DNA of 64,000 nt. It comes from Adiantum capillus-veneris (lineage: Eukaryota; Streptophyta; Polypodiopsida; Polypodiales; Pteridaceae). Numbering within the stretch: position 1 is the stretch's first letter; each line of letters opens with the position of its first letter. The stretch is taken from NCBI GenBank assembly GCA_014529385.2, contig CM043957.1, forward strand, positions 68,198,503-68,262,502. Reading direction: 5' to 3'. A program made the translations under genes and the position numbers. The notes under the pieces were generated by a model, which made no database searches, was not told the origin of the DNA, and was given only the letters and a program-made list of their open reading frames with translations. Below, in pieces: positions 21,502 to 33,087 of this stretch.

Positions 21502-21540
21502 TAGTAAATTAATCAAATCGATTTACACAAAAAAAAAAGT

Positions 21541-21542
<2 letters not shown>

Positions 21543-21584
<42 letters not shown>
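21543..21584 (+). repeat. (GT)21 tract between LINE copies C and C'
   Basis: A perfect TG repeat after copy C's A-tract is followed by TTTGGGT and then directly by the 5'-truncated copy C' at 21591. Confidence 0.95.
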
Positions 21585-21587
<3 letters not shown>

Positions 21588-21590
21588 GGT

Positions 21591-22597
21591 AGAAGGTGAT
21601 TCGATTTGTTTGGAAAGTCTCCATTGGAACCGGGCATTCTCTCTTACTTTGGTCAACCGCTCCCCTCGTCAGGCTTACTTTCTCTCTGGGCGTGGCATTC
21701 GTGTGGTTGAGGATGTGGTCGATGAGGCCGGATATACTTTTGAGCTACCCGCCGTTTTGGATTGGGCATGCATTACCGTCAGTTTTGGAGAGAGCTTCAA
21801 AGCATGTTGCTCGACTTTTTGCATGTTTCACCTTTGCCTTATGGTGATCGCATGTTTGATTGGGCCCTTCGGGAAACGCCTTTTCAAGATATTTATGCAG
21901 GTTGAATTTATGCTCTTCTTCTACCTCAACCATGGCTTGATGGTCATTGTAATGCCCTTTGGCGCATGCACAAATCTGACCTCTAGTGGAGGAGGCTCCT
22001 CTCTGCCTTGTGGAAAAGTCATTTGCCTTTGAAAAAGCGCATGTTTCTTTGGTGTTGTTTGCTTGGAGTGCTTCCCATCGCCACTTTTCTTCAGGCGCGT
22101 CATATTCGTCCTTCTTGCATTCGTTGCTTGTCTGCAGAAGAGGATATTTGTCACTTGTTGTGGGATTGCTGTGTTACTAGAGACTTCCTTCGCCGTGTAT
22201 CGGCTTGTATGCGATTCCGTTTTCCTAGGGTTGTCTTTCACAAAAGGTTCTGGGCATTTGGCATTTTCTCACCAATACTGTAGTGTTTTGCTGTCTTCTT
22301 TATGTGGGTCAGATACTGGGCTTATTGGACCTTGTGGAGTGAGCGCAATGCTTACATGTTCCATCGTACTCATGCAAACCCATTCCCACTCTTCAAGCTT
22401 TCTCTTAGGCAATCGTTATTACGGTTTGCTTTGGAAGTTGGTGATATTACTTTAGAGATGCATCAGCTTTCATATGAATGCTTTTAGCTACTCTCTACAG
22501 CGGAGTAGTTTTGTTCTCTTGTATATGACCCTTTCAGTGGGTTTTCCTCGCCTTGAGGTTTCCCACTAGTAAATTAAACAAATCGATTTACAAAAAA
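21591..22597 (+). mobile_element. 5'-truncated LINE copy C' (3' end only)
   Basis: About 1 kb closely matches 20515-21538 of copy C. It begins at AGAAGGTGATTCGATT, mid-ORF2, right beside the (GT)n tract, and runs through the zf-RVT region (CIRCLSAEEDICHLLWDC near 22118-22170), the 3' hairpin (22537-22566) and a short A-tract (22592-22597). A small deletion near 21750 shortens the FEFPF segment. Several frames are shifted, so it encodes nothing intact. A truncated 5' end next to the repeat fits incomplete target-primed reverse transcription; unequal exchange between GT tracts is the alternative. Confidence 0.88.
22537..22566 (+). other. Conserved LINE 3'-end hairpin, copy C'
   Basis: GTGGG/CCCAC and CCTC/GAGG stems with loop GCCTT; the loop differs from the others by one base while both stems are kept. 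Confidence 0.74.
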
Positions 22598-22616
22598 GTG
22601 TGTTGGGGTAGGGTTT

Positions 22617-22617
<1 letters not shown>

Positions 22618-22680
<63 letters not shown>

Positions 22681-22681
22681 G
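22618..22681 (+). repeat. Compound (GT)n(GA)n tract before LINE copy D
   Basis: About 21 GT units run directly into about 11 GA units. It follows the TTGGGG junction of copy C' and precedes copy D's leader. Confidence 0.93.
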
Positions 22682-23184
22682 TAAAGTGTGTGCGCGCTCT
22701 ATGAGCCTTCTCCCGCTGCGCGTCCTCTGTCTCTGTGTGCCCTCATCACTACGCGACCGGTCAGCTGCCTGCTCTATGGGCCCTACGCATTCGTTTTGCT
22801 ACAGTGAGCTCCCAGCCTAGCAGGCTGCCTTTGCACAGTCGACCAGCAGAACCCTGTTAGGGTTGCGCTCTGATTTGGCGTGTGTGTGTGATTTAGGTGT
22901 GTCAACGTCCGTGTTTCCCTCTATGTATACAGACTTCTTAGTGTTTGCCTCTTAGGTTGGGTTTTCCTGTTTTCACCCCCTCAGTTGTCTACAAGTGTGT
23001 GAGTGTGAGAGTGTGTGGGAGAAACCTCTTCATTGCAAGGTGCCTTTATTTTTAATCATCTGGATCTAGGTCTTGACCCACCTCCTAAGGTACCTACAGC
23101 TGGAGAGGATGTGTTGATAGGCACTGTTACTTGAGTTTTCTCCCCTTTTTCCTGTTTCCTCGCCCACTATATATACCATATAGA

Positions 23185-26100
23185 ATGCATTGTTTTTTTG
23201 AATTGCATCTCCTATAATGTGTATGGGTTATGCAATCACGACAAGTGGCGGCTTACCTGGCACTATGTACATATATGTAAAGCGGACATTGTGGTTCTTC
23301 AAGAGCATAACCAGCATCAATTTGCAGGATAGACTTCTTACTTTGCGGGCTACTGGATAGCTTATGCAGGATCAGCTGGCTATTCTGGAGTGCTTATACT
23401 TGTTCGACATGAACTCTTCCCGACCTTGGTTTTCCACGATCCGGCTGGGAGATGGATGGTCATCCAATGTATTGTTAATGGGGAAGTTTTCGAATTTGGA
23501 GGATTATATGCATACACAACTTTTGCAGAAAGGGTACGGTTGTGGAGTACTATCTCCTCTTATTGTTGGCGTTCCAATGCCTTTCTCTGCGGGGATTTTA
23601 ATAATGCTCCAAACCTTGCAGATAATACTACAATACATTCTCACATGCTTCATATAGAACGGAAATCATGGGACCAATTTATGTCGACATGTAATGGGCT
23701 TGATTTGTGGTCCTTTTTGCATGCGACTGATCCAGGATTCACTTTTCAGCATAATGCTCAATCTATGTATCTCGCTCGGCTGGATCGCTGGTATCTTTTT
23801 CACATGCAACGATACGATGACTTTGTATGCGAGATGAGGATTGATGCTATGTGTCTCTCAAATCATTTTCCCGTAGGCTTGAAACTTAGTTTTGACTTTT
23901 TTGATGGCAATGACCGCTTACCCAAGAAGAGACTTTTGCATATCCATAATGCTTACCTCAAGCATGAACCTTTTTGCACTACGATTGTGGATGTCATTCC
24001 GCCTTTGATCTCCCAGATGTATGTTGATATGGACATAGCCTGGTTCCGCTTTGTTATGCATGTTCAATGTGTTATCCAGGATTATGATAGGGATTATTTG
24101 TCACGATTAAGGGAACAAGTTAATCAGGCAAAGGATGCTTGTAGCAGATTAATACACTTTCTTCTCTTACTACCACTCAAATGACTGAGTTTCTTTCTGC
24201 TCACGTTATGCTACGGCACAATCATGAGAGGAAATTGGCCAAATGGCAGACTCGAGCTCGTCAACAGGCTTTTGCAGATAAAGGATGTGCTTTTAAACAA
24301 TTCTTCCAGCATTTGCATCACTCCAGGCAGTCTAAAGCTATATGGAGAGTTAAATTACCGTCAGGGGAGTGGACCTCCACTTTTCGAGAGCTAGCACTAG
24401 CCCTACACTATCATTATGGCAAGATTTTTGAGGCCCCTTCTTCTCCCACGAGTGAAGCTCGCCAAGCGCGTCACATGTTTCTATCGCATATTGCTCCCAT
24501 TCTTTCAATGCGACAGGCTCAATACTTGGAAGTTGTTTTCACTGAGTTGGAATTATATGCTGGCTTGCTTGATTTGGGTCGATGGAGAGCTCCTGGTTGG
24601 GATGGTCTCTCTATGGAATTTTTCTTGTCTTTCTGGGATTATTTGAAGCTACCTCTGTTGTTCATGATGAATACAGCTTGGGAACAGTAGGAATTGTCTT
24701 CCTCTTGGAAAGAAGGGTTGCTCAAGCTGATACCTAAGCATGCATTGTGTGAAGAATTCTCTCATTGGCGCCCTATTACACTCATGCATGTGGTATATAA
24801 ATTAATGGCAAAAATGCTTGCTAACCGACTCAAGTGCTTTTTGCATGAAGGCTTGCATCAATCTCAATATGGCTTCATTCCACGATGTCAAATTACTGAT
24901 AACCTCTCGAATGTCATTATTGGAATGGAATATGCAAAATATACGCGACAAGATGTCTCGGTCATGCAGGTCAGCACTGAAAAGGCATTTGACATTGTTC
25001 TTTGGGATTATATTGTGGATACCATGTAACACTTGGGCTTTGGGCATAGGCTATCCCGTGTCGTTCTTTTCTTGTATGCACACAGCAATCCGGGTCGTGC
25101 TTTTCTTGTATGCACACAGCACTTCTGCAGACTTGCTGGATGGATCTCTCACAGAATCTTGGCCTTTGGGACAGTCGGTAAGCCAGGGCTTCCCTCTAAG
25201 TGCTTTGCTTTATGCGATTGCTACTCATCCCTTGTTTATGTATTTGGATTCCTTGACTTCCATTGGTAGACTACATGGCTTGACTTTACCTTCTGGACGA
25301 TAGTTTGCTGGTCAGGCTTATGCGGATGACTCTTTGTTCATGCCTCACAATAACTATGATGATGTACAACAGATTATGAATACTCTTCACTTGTTTGGAT
25401 TGGTAGCAGGTCTCAAAGTTAACTTTTGCAAATCCAAGCTACTGCCTCTGAAAGAATGTGACTCGCATAAGATATTGTGGCCTGGGGGGATTGTTCCTTC
25501 ACATGTTCTGGTTCGCCATTTGGGTTATCCGCTGGGTTGGAATGTATCGGCTATGCAAAAACTAGATTGGGTGCTCCAACGTCTACATTTCAAGTTGAAT
25601 TACTGGAAATTGTCCACGTGGCCACTTCATGTGCGTCTCCAAATTGTCCAATGCATCCTTGTGGCTTATGTGCAGTTTTACTTGCCTTTGTTATCTTGGC
25701 CTCGGTTGCATTTGCAGTCTCTCATGTCCAATATTTTAGAGCATTTTTGGCGGACCTCCTCTAGCAAGAAGGGTCTTCGGCTTCTATCTATGGACAAGAT
25801 GTGTTCTCCCAAGCAGATTGGAGGGTTAAATATTTTGGACTTGCGATGTCATCTTCTAGATCGAAAAGCAATGTTGTTGCCAGTTTTGGTAGAGCGGCAG
25901 ATCAACCCTAGGCTCTCATGGTTACACATTTGTGTACGCACATTGTCACCCCATCTTTTGGTCATTGGGAACCGAGTTATTGGGACGTGGTTTTAGGGAA
26001 GCTTAAAGGACACATTCTTGGATGTCCCTTTACTTCTTCTCTAATTGTTGATTGGAAGGTTGTCACTTCGCATTTGGCTTGGAATGGATGACAATCCTCT

Positions 26101-26735
26101 ATGGTTAACTCTCTTCGCTTAGAGAGTCTGCATTGGAGTAGAGCTTTTGCTTCGACTTTGGTTCAACAATCTCCTTGCCAAGCGTATTTCGTTCCCAAAA
26201 AGGAATCTGTCGAGTGCATCAGGTGGTTGATGACTCGGGTTATGTTCTTTTGTTCGTTGATGCAGTGTCCCGCTTTCGGTTGAGTCTTCACGATTCTCCT
26301 CTCTGGAGGGAGATTCAAAGGATGCTTGCTGCTCATTCGCCCATTCCTCCTTTGGATGTGGACTCTCGCTTCTTTGACTGAAATTTGGCTACTACTTGCA
26401 TCTGAGCTAGCAGTGCCATTGTTAAACTTAACAAACATGGGGGCATCATTATTGGCACCTTCATGTGCAAAATCATTGATAATGCTACTCCTCTTAGCCT
26501 TTGAAAATAGGCAATGGATTGTGCATCAGTGTAATCAGCTGTGGTGGTCGCTTTCCGAGTCATCCTTGTGGTGGCTACACACATTGTCTCGCATTTGGTA
26601 GAGTCATCTGCCTTTGAAGGAACGTGTTTTCTTGTGGCGCTGCTTGGTGGGAGCTCTACCTATTGGCAGTGTGTTACATGCTCGGCATATTGCGTCTTCC
26701 CGCTGTCCCAGATGCTTTGAAGCTGAGGAGACCGT
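23185..26735 (+). pseudogene. LINE copy D ORF2, main part
   Basis: The start ATG (23185) is out of frame with the conserved NCISYNVYGLCN segment because of a T-run. The endonuclease shows LQEHNQ, CGDFNNAPN and SNHFPV (His kept; the aspartate position is Asn). The RT shows RAPGWDGLSMEFFLSFW, RPITLMHVVYK, QYGFIPR, motif A VSTEKAFDIVLWDY (first aspartate replaced by Ser), SQGFPLSALLYA and YADDSLFMP near 25318. Stops occur near 23328, 24688, 25027 and 25301. A 34-bp direct duplication (25060-25093/25094-25127) shifts the frame. The zf-RVT begins (CPRCFEAEET, about 26703-26730) and is cut by the insertion at 26736. Confidence 0.88.
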
Positions 26736-27921
26736 TGGTGCAGCCAAAGTTGGTCGACCATGGAAGATGGCATGGGCAGGTATGTACAAGCTAGAAAAAG
26801 CATGGCAAAGGGCTAGAGCAGCTATGAAGATCATGGGCAGACAGGTGGCAACGGATATGTATGGCTGATGCAGTAAGAAAGACTCCAAGAGGGGCTAATT
26901 TGGTAGCAGATGAAGGATGTTCAAGGTGCATTCTTTGGGCCTAGAAGTGTAGAGCTTGAGGTGCTAAAGGAGCAAGTCCAGACGGCTCATCAAATAGAGC
27001 TACGGAGCCCAAGATATTGGAGTTTAAAGGTGCAGTGCGTTGCAGATTCTTGTCGGGCAGGGAAGTTGGGGACAGAAGGCCCAAGTGGATGTCAGGGTAT
27101 AGACGTGTAGTGTTCGATTTATGGAGCATTCCCGTCTTTTCAGATCACAGATCAGAGCTACGGATTGTAGGATATGGCCAGTTGCGGGGGCTAGGTTGGT
27201 GCCCACCTGACCGCATGGGAAGTCATGCCATTTGGCATTTTTTGGGCCTCGACGAAGTTCGAGAAGGTGCTATGTAGTGCAGTTGGAAGTCGAGGTGCAT
27301 TTGTTCGTGATTGATTGCAGATGAAATCTAGCATTTTTGCGGCCTCGATTCGGGGTCTCGAAGAATCTTGGAGTGCAACAAGAGCCGGGGGGTTTCAAGT
27401 AGACATAGTGAGTTTGCGGTCGGGCTTTGCGGGTCGAGAGCCGGATTTCGGAGCCACAAATGGCAAAGCTTTGAAATTGAAGGGCACCCAAGGGGGTTTT
27501 TCCTCATTAATGAAGTTTTTTAAGAAGGTTTGAGGGGTGGCCACCCAGGAGGGCGCCACGTGGCGGTCGCTAAAATCCCACATGGGATTTCATATAGCAG
27601 GAAACCGGGCTATTTGAGGCAGGCCACGAGCATTAGTTGGGGTAGATGAGGTGAGGGGAGCTCCCCTTGGCGTGTGGCTATGGAGGATGGCCGTGGCAGC
27701 ACCTACGATTCTATGCGGTGGCGCTGGGCACTATCCCAGGCGTTTTTGGTGGCGAGGGACGCGCGCCACTGCGTGTGGGAAGTCAATGGTCAAGGTGATG
27801 ACGTAGCTGGGTCTAGTTGGACCAATTCACACGCCTGCTGAGAGGCAAAACTTTTTTTGAGGGGAAGGGGTACCCCCCACTAGTGATATCGCTATTGCAT
27901 AGGGGAGGGTCCCGCGGCAGT

Positions 27922-27969
<48 letters not shown>

Positions 27970-28750
27970 AGTGGGTGAAAGCCCATCGAAGGGGCAGGTT
28001 CCAAGGTCGAGGCAATGAAAGAGAGAGAGAGAGAGTTCAAAGGTATGCCAAAGGGCAAATTCAAAGAGCAAGCCAGGTGGACAAAGAGATGTGCCCCCCA
28101 TGCAATAGTTGCCAAAAATGAAGTGAACAAATGCTAGCAATGCAAGGAAATTTCTAAAAAGATCTCAAGTTGAAGTGCACGAACTAGAGAGCTCACTTTT
28201 TTTCTTTTCTTGGATTTAGCTCCCTCTATAAAAGGATGTAAACGTGAATTTTGAAGGGCTTTTGGCTATTTGAGCTTTTGGCCAATGTAGGCTTTTTTCA
28301 TTACGTTTTTTTGGGGAGCCATTGGGGCTTTCTACCTGTTGAAGTTTTTGCCGAGGGTTGTGCCGGCAAGGAATTGGTCGTACATGGTGTTGTATATGCA
28401 AGAAGGCTATTCATTGTTGTCTCTTGGTGTCATTCCTCCTTCTCTTCTCTGCTTGTGTGCGTGTGTTTCTGGGAGTGTCAGCGTGTGCCCCCCCAAGGTT
28501 TGTTGTGCAAAGAGAGATAGAGAGAGGCTGTGTGCATGTGGAAAGCTATGATTTGAGCAGAGCGGAATGATTGGATCTATTTGGTGCATTGCACAGCATG
28601 TGTGCATACGGTCGTGTGCAGGCGGTGGTTTGGTTGCGGATAGAGTCGAGTTTTGAAGGTGAACTCTAGCGGATTGGGGCGTTGTGTATACCCTGGGCTA
28701 TAGTGAGGCATTGTGTAGTGTGCTAGGTGTGTTCCCCTTTTCCCCTCTCC
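26736..28750. mobile_element. Unclassified 2.0-kb insertion in LINE copy D
   Basis: It separates the two halves of copy D's zf-RVT coding region. The left flank ACCGT (26731-26735) and right flank ATCGT (28751-28755) could be a 5-bp target duplication with one transition. It has no coding domain I recognise. It contains (GA)n at 27928-27967 and 28019-28035 and a TATA-like CTATAAAAGG at 28226. Size, lack of genes and a TATA box would fit a solo LTR, but the ends do not show a clean TG...CA pair, so the class is left open. Confidence 0.6.
28226..28235 (+). promoter_or_regulatory. TATA-box-like motif in the 2-kb insertion
   Basis: CTATAAAAGG is a good plant TATA match. It is the main sign that the insertion might be an LTR promoter region. 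No transcript is implied by sequence alone. Confidence 0.35.
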
Positions 28751-29092
28751 ATCGTGCCACACTTACTGTGGCGTTGTCGTCACTCCAGAACCTTCATTCG
28801 CCAAGTGTCGATTTCTCTTCAACTTCGTTTTCCTTCTGTCTCTTTTCACAGACGCTTTTGGATTTTTGGAGTGCTCCAATCACCGCAATCTCAGTTTGCA
28901 GTGTTCTTTAGTTGGGTCAGATTTTGGACTATGTGGGCCATTTGACACCATAGGAACTCCTTAATGTTCCAAGGCACTTCTATTGATCCCTTTCCCTATT
29001 TCAAATTATCTCTTGGTCAAGCGTTGCATTTTGCCTATGACGTTGGAGACATCACTCTTGATGCCTATAGGATTTACTTTGACTGTTTTTAG
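28751..29092 (+). pseudogene. LINE copy D ORF2, C-terminal end
   Basis: It resumes the zf-RVT region after the insertion (HLLWRCRHSRTFIRQVS in shifted frame), followed by the Trp-rich FFSWVRFWTMWAI, a TGA near 28943, and the terminal LSLGQALHFAYDVGDITLDAY block ending DCF with a TAG at 29090-29092. It aligns in order with the tails of copies A-C. Confidence 0.85.
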
Positions 29093-29138
29093 CCTTCGGA
29101 GCCTCATAGTTCTCCGCTTCTTGTATCCCTTTCTTTTT

Positions 29139-29168
29139 GTGGGTTTTCCTCGCTTTGAGGTTTCCCAC
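29139..29168 (+). other. Conserved LINE 3'-end hairpin, copy D
   Basis: It is identical in both stems and loop to copy B (GTGGG, CCTC, GCTTT, GAGG, CCCAC), although the rest of copy D is much more diverged. Confidence 0.76.
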
Positions 29169-29203
29169 TTGTAATTAATCAAAGCAGATTTACAAAAAAA
29201 AAA

Positions 29204-30578
29204 GTGTTGGGTTAGGGGGGGGAGAAAAGAACATGATCCCAAACAAAAATGTGGCAACAAAAGACAAACAGATATGATTGAAAACAGCAGCAATAGGTTC
29301 ACATTCCTCTAGATTTGATGGCGGACAGCAACCAAATCCCATCGTGGTGATCTCCTAGATCTGCAATTTACACACAAAGGGAGAGTCACCTAGGGCAAGA
29401 GATTATACAGAAAGAGAGCAACCGGCAAAAATTGCAAAGGTAGAGAGGAGAGGGATGGGAATTTGGCAAAAACGATAGGGTAAAGGGGCCAACTTAGGGC
29501 CACCTAAGCCGCAAAGGAAATTGCCAGCGGCTAAATGCTTTGTTTGCAGGCTGAATGGGCGCGATCGGAAAAGCGAAGCAACGCCTGCCTGTTGTAAAAA
29601 TTGTGCCATGATTGGAGCTCCGAGGGCAACGCACGACAACGGAAAATTTTTTGTGTGTATCAAAATTGGGTGTGAATGGGAAGCCACACCAGGGGTACAA
29701 TATGAGACAAAGCAGCCATCAAAACTTGAACCCATATCCAACGGCTATGATTTCATTTCATGCTCAACTAACCAACCCACCATGGGGGAACTTGTGTCCT
29801 ACTTCTGGGTCTTAAAAGACATAAAGTAGGGGGGGCAAGGGTCCCTTCACAGGGACCCGGTTTTTTATTGGCCCCTTTACCCTAGAGAGAGGTTGTAAAA
29901 CAAAAGTAAGAGAAAACTCTCGAGGAAAAGAGAGAGACCCAAAATACTAGCACCACTCATGATAAGGGTAGATACAATGTGGATGAAGTAGAAGGGGTGG
30001 GGTCATATTTTGTTCTTCTCTCATGGCAACAAATAAATAACCCCACACCTCTAAAATAGGGAAAACAAGGAAAAAGCCAAAAAACAGCCTGTAGGTGGAA
30101 TCCAGAGGTACCCAAGTATCAAGGGAAGGTACCCTAAGTCAGTGGTGCCAGGTATCAGGGAAAAAGTACCCTAAGTGTGGAGAAACCAAGAGGCACATTA
30201 GAGGACAATTGACGAGATTACATAGTGGGCAAAAGAATAGGCCAATAATGAGCAAACTACCTCAAATGGGTCAAGCACAACTAGAAAACAAACCTCATTC
30301 CCTATGATAAGCCCCTAGGAGAAACTAGGGCGCTAGTAGCTCCACCAAGACTAGTCAAAGAGGTGACAAACTCTAACACATAGGGGGCAATTAATAATCC
30401 TTGATTAGAAAAAAAACTTCTTATATATCAATAAGCATGTATGTAAGCAAAGTAAAGAGTTTGTATGTCCAAAGCATAAGGTAAGCTTTGTGTGTGTGTA
30501 TGTGAGTGTGGATCGGTGGCTGGCTTTGTGTACATGCAAAGAGAAGAAGAAGAAGAGAATTTTAATGTCGTAGGAATC

Positions 30579-30618
<40 letters not shown>

Positions 30619-33087
30619 GTACCATCGCTCATGGAAAGTTGCTCAACTATGCAGGTTGGGTCCACATGATGAAAAGCAATATGAATGCATGGTTTAGAAA
30701 GATCGGCACTTGACATGCGTACAAAAAACAAAGGTAAACTTGTGATCACAAAAAATCCCCATAGCTATGGACCTATGAAGGCACACCCATGTAACATGGA
30801 CAAGTGTGCAAATATCCACCATGCATTTCATTTTGTATGCAAAATTGGCAACACACACTGCTTGATACATTGTTTGATTAAATCTCTATTGTTTTGATGC
30901 ATTTAAGTTTAGAAGTAATTACAAACAATTACTGCAAGCCTCACATTTTAGAACTAGAATTGAATTCATGTATTCACAACATGATGTTCCAAGGATTTTC
31001 CTCCTTCAAAAATGGCTCACCTTTGTAGAAAGGGCTAAATGGATCAAAAGCCAACACCATAAAATCATTTTCCCGCGCCCCGAGAATAAGCTAAAGCTGT
31101 ACATGTGTCTATAATGGATAGGTACTTGAGAATGCTCAAAATTCCTTCTCATTGGGTAGTTTAACCATCTTTGTTAACATAAAATATCCTTGTAGGCAAT
31201 CTACAAATGCATACAAAGTAGTGGCCTTTGGCTTAATCACCTTTGTTTCACTGAAACTCATTTGCCTCAAAACAAACTTGATTGCACTCCTTGTGAAGAC
31301 TTATTTTTTGATTCATTGTCGGTGAACAAAGAGCACATGTCTAATGCATAGCTCGTCTTGTTATCGCAAGAAAGGCCTCCAAGAAACCTAAAAGTTTCTT
31401 GGTAGATTTGAGAAGCTTTCAAAAAATTGAATCTATTATCGTTGATGGCATCATGACTTACATGAGTACTTTATTCAATACCACTTATGGCATCATTATC
31501 AATTACTTATGTAAGCATTTGCCATATGATGCTTCCTTGTAATGAGATGTGTCCCCACCTTAGGCTTCCTAGCTCCAATATCGATGAGGGCCTTTTGTCA
31601 GAAGGCCCTCAACGTGCAACGTAAGCACTTTTCTAGCTTCTTATGACTCGGATCAAATGTTGGCTTGCAAACACATCCCACAATCTTGTCTTGCAATTCC
31701 CTTGTATATTTTAGAGAGTTATTGTGTATATTTATGAGGGCTGATATTTGTACTTGCCAACTTTCTATCCCACTCGTAACCTACGATAGGATTTGACGTC
31801 TATCTCAAGATTTTCGTAAATTTATCAATGAAGGGCTTGTCAAGAAATTTCCCGTCTATTGGGAGGGGGGGGAAATAGAAAAAACCTGTCAATGAAAGGG
31901 GAGTACATTAAGATGCCGGAGTACATTAAGATGCCCATCTAAATTGAAAGATACGAACATGCTAAAACATTGGAAACCGGCTAACATATGAAAATTAGAT
32001 TCTCTTAGTGTCGATGTGCTCATGGAGAATGTTTGAACTTCACTAAGGGTTGTGAATAAATTTTAAATCATATGTAGCTCACTATACACAATGCCTTTTC
32101 ATATTTCTCACCAAACATGTCACCAAGTTACGAAATACGCCTTTTCATATTTCTCACCAAACATGTCGCTAAGTTACAAAATATGCCCTTTCATAAAGAA
32201 GGATACTACTTACAGGTGCCCGTCTTTTGAAAGAATAGTGACATCCTAACTCTATCATAACTGGGTCAACGTTTTTTAAAATTTGAAGTGATGATAAGTC
32301 TAGAGAGCCACTACACTAAAGTGAAGATTCCATTATCCTCAATCCACTCTGCTTTGCTTTTTGTGTAGGGAAGATTTTTGTTTAGCTAATAAAGGTGACT
32401 TCTACGAAATGCACACAAAATCACTAGGTTAATGCATGTACAAACATAGCAATCAATGAAAGAGTAGGCATTAATATGATCACTACATGACTAGTAGAAG
32501 TGCACATATGTACCGTGCACTATCTAAGAAAGTCCACATTGTCATGAATAGGAATGACAAATGTGATATTTGGAGACTAGCCTTGCAAATTTATTTATTA
32601 AAGGCTAAAAGTGACATTTCTCTAGTTTTAACCTTCCTTGTTTTGGCACCTAGCTAAACTCGTTCAATAAGGCTTTCCCTCCATATGGGATTTGCCCCTA
32701 GCAATCTACCGTTACCTAAGAAACAGCTTGTTTAGGCAGTCAAAACATTTGGGACTATTCAGTATTTTGCTGGCTTGTCATTATGGTGGAAGCCTCCTTT
32801 AGCAACAAAACTAAATGGCATGCACACCTATTGCACAAATACAATGTATATGACGAGGCCTCCACAGATAGCATGCACATTACAATGCCTTACAAAACTT
32901 CTTTACCACATTTTCACCCAAAACTTGGGGGAAGATGATTCATAATATTTGGGTTTTTTTCATCTTTCTTCCCCACATGGATATACTTCCCAAGCGAAAA
33001 ACTTTATCCTTAACTTTGAGGACAAACAACGGCTCAATCACAGTCTTGTAAAATTCAAAAACTCAATTTAATGTATTAAAGAAAAGA
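29204..33087. other. Non-coding region without recognisable genes
   Basis: AT-rich DNA. All frames of any length here look like chance. A (GA)n tract lies at 30581-30613. A perfect 8-bp stem hairpin with TCAC loop is at 29839-29858. A near-duplicate of about 16 bases (GTACATTAAGATGC) occurs at about 31902 and 31921, and a 40-50-bp direct repeat (TTTCTCACCAAACATGTC) at about 32102 and 32151. I see no RNA gene. Confidence 0.5.

Larger units (their letters stand above)
15796..21538 (+). mobile_element. LINE copy C, longest copy of the array
   Basis: A 5.7-kb element with 5' leader, ORF1, ORF2, 3' hairpin (21472-21501) and A-tract (21529-21538). No large deletion is seen, so it is the best guide to the intact layout. 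Several stops and single-base frameshifts inactivate both ORFs. Confidence 0.93.
22682..29203 (+). mobile_element. LINE copy D, diverged, ORF1 nearly lost, split by a 2-kb insertion
   Basis: The leader starts GTAAAGTGTGTGCGCGCTC. Only the very end of an ORF1-like frame remains (about 23086-23134, GEDVLIGTVT then stop). ORF2 runs from 23185 and is interrupted at 26736-28750. The element ends with the family hairpin (29139-29168), an A-tract (29194-29203) and GTGTTGGG. It is clearly more diverged in protein sequence than copies A-C are from each other, so it is probably an older insertion or a separate subfamily. Confidence 0.88.

Noticed and set aside
29207-29220. Telomere-like TTGGGTTAGGGG as an interstitial telomere repeat
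   Set aside because: It is one short imperfect match, and the same place in other LINE copies reads TTGGGGTAGGG or TTTGGGTAGAA, so it belongs to the LINE 3' junction.
29839-29866. Perfect hairpin followed by a T-run, like a bacterial terminator
   Set aside because: The sequence is nuclear plant DNA, no gene lies upstream on that strand, and such hairpins occur by chance.
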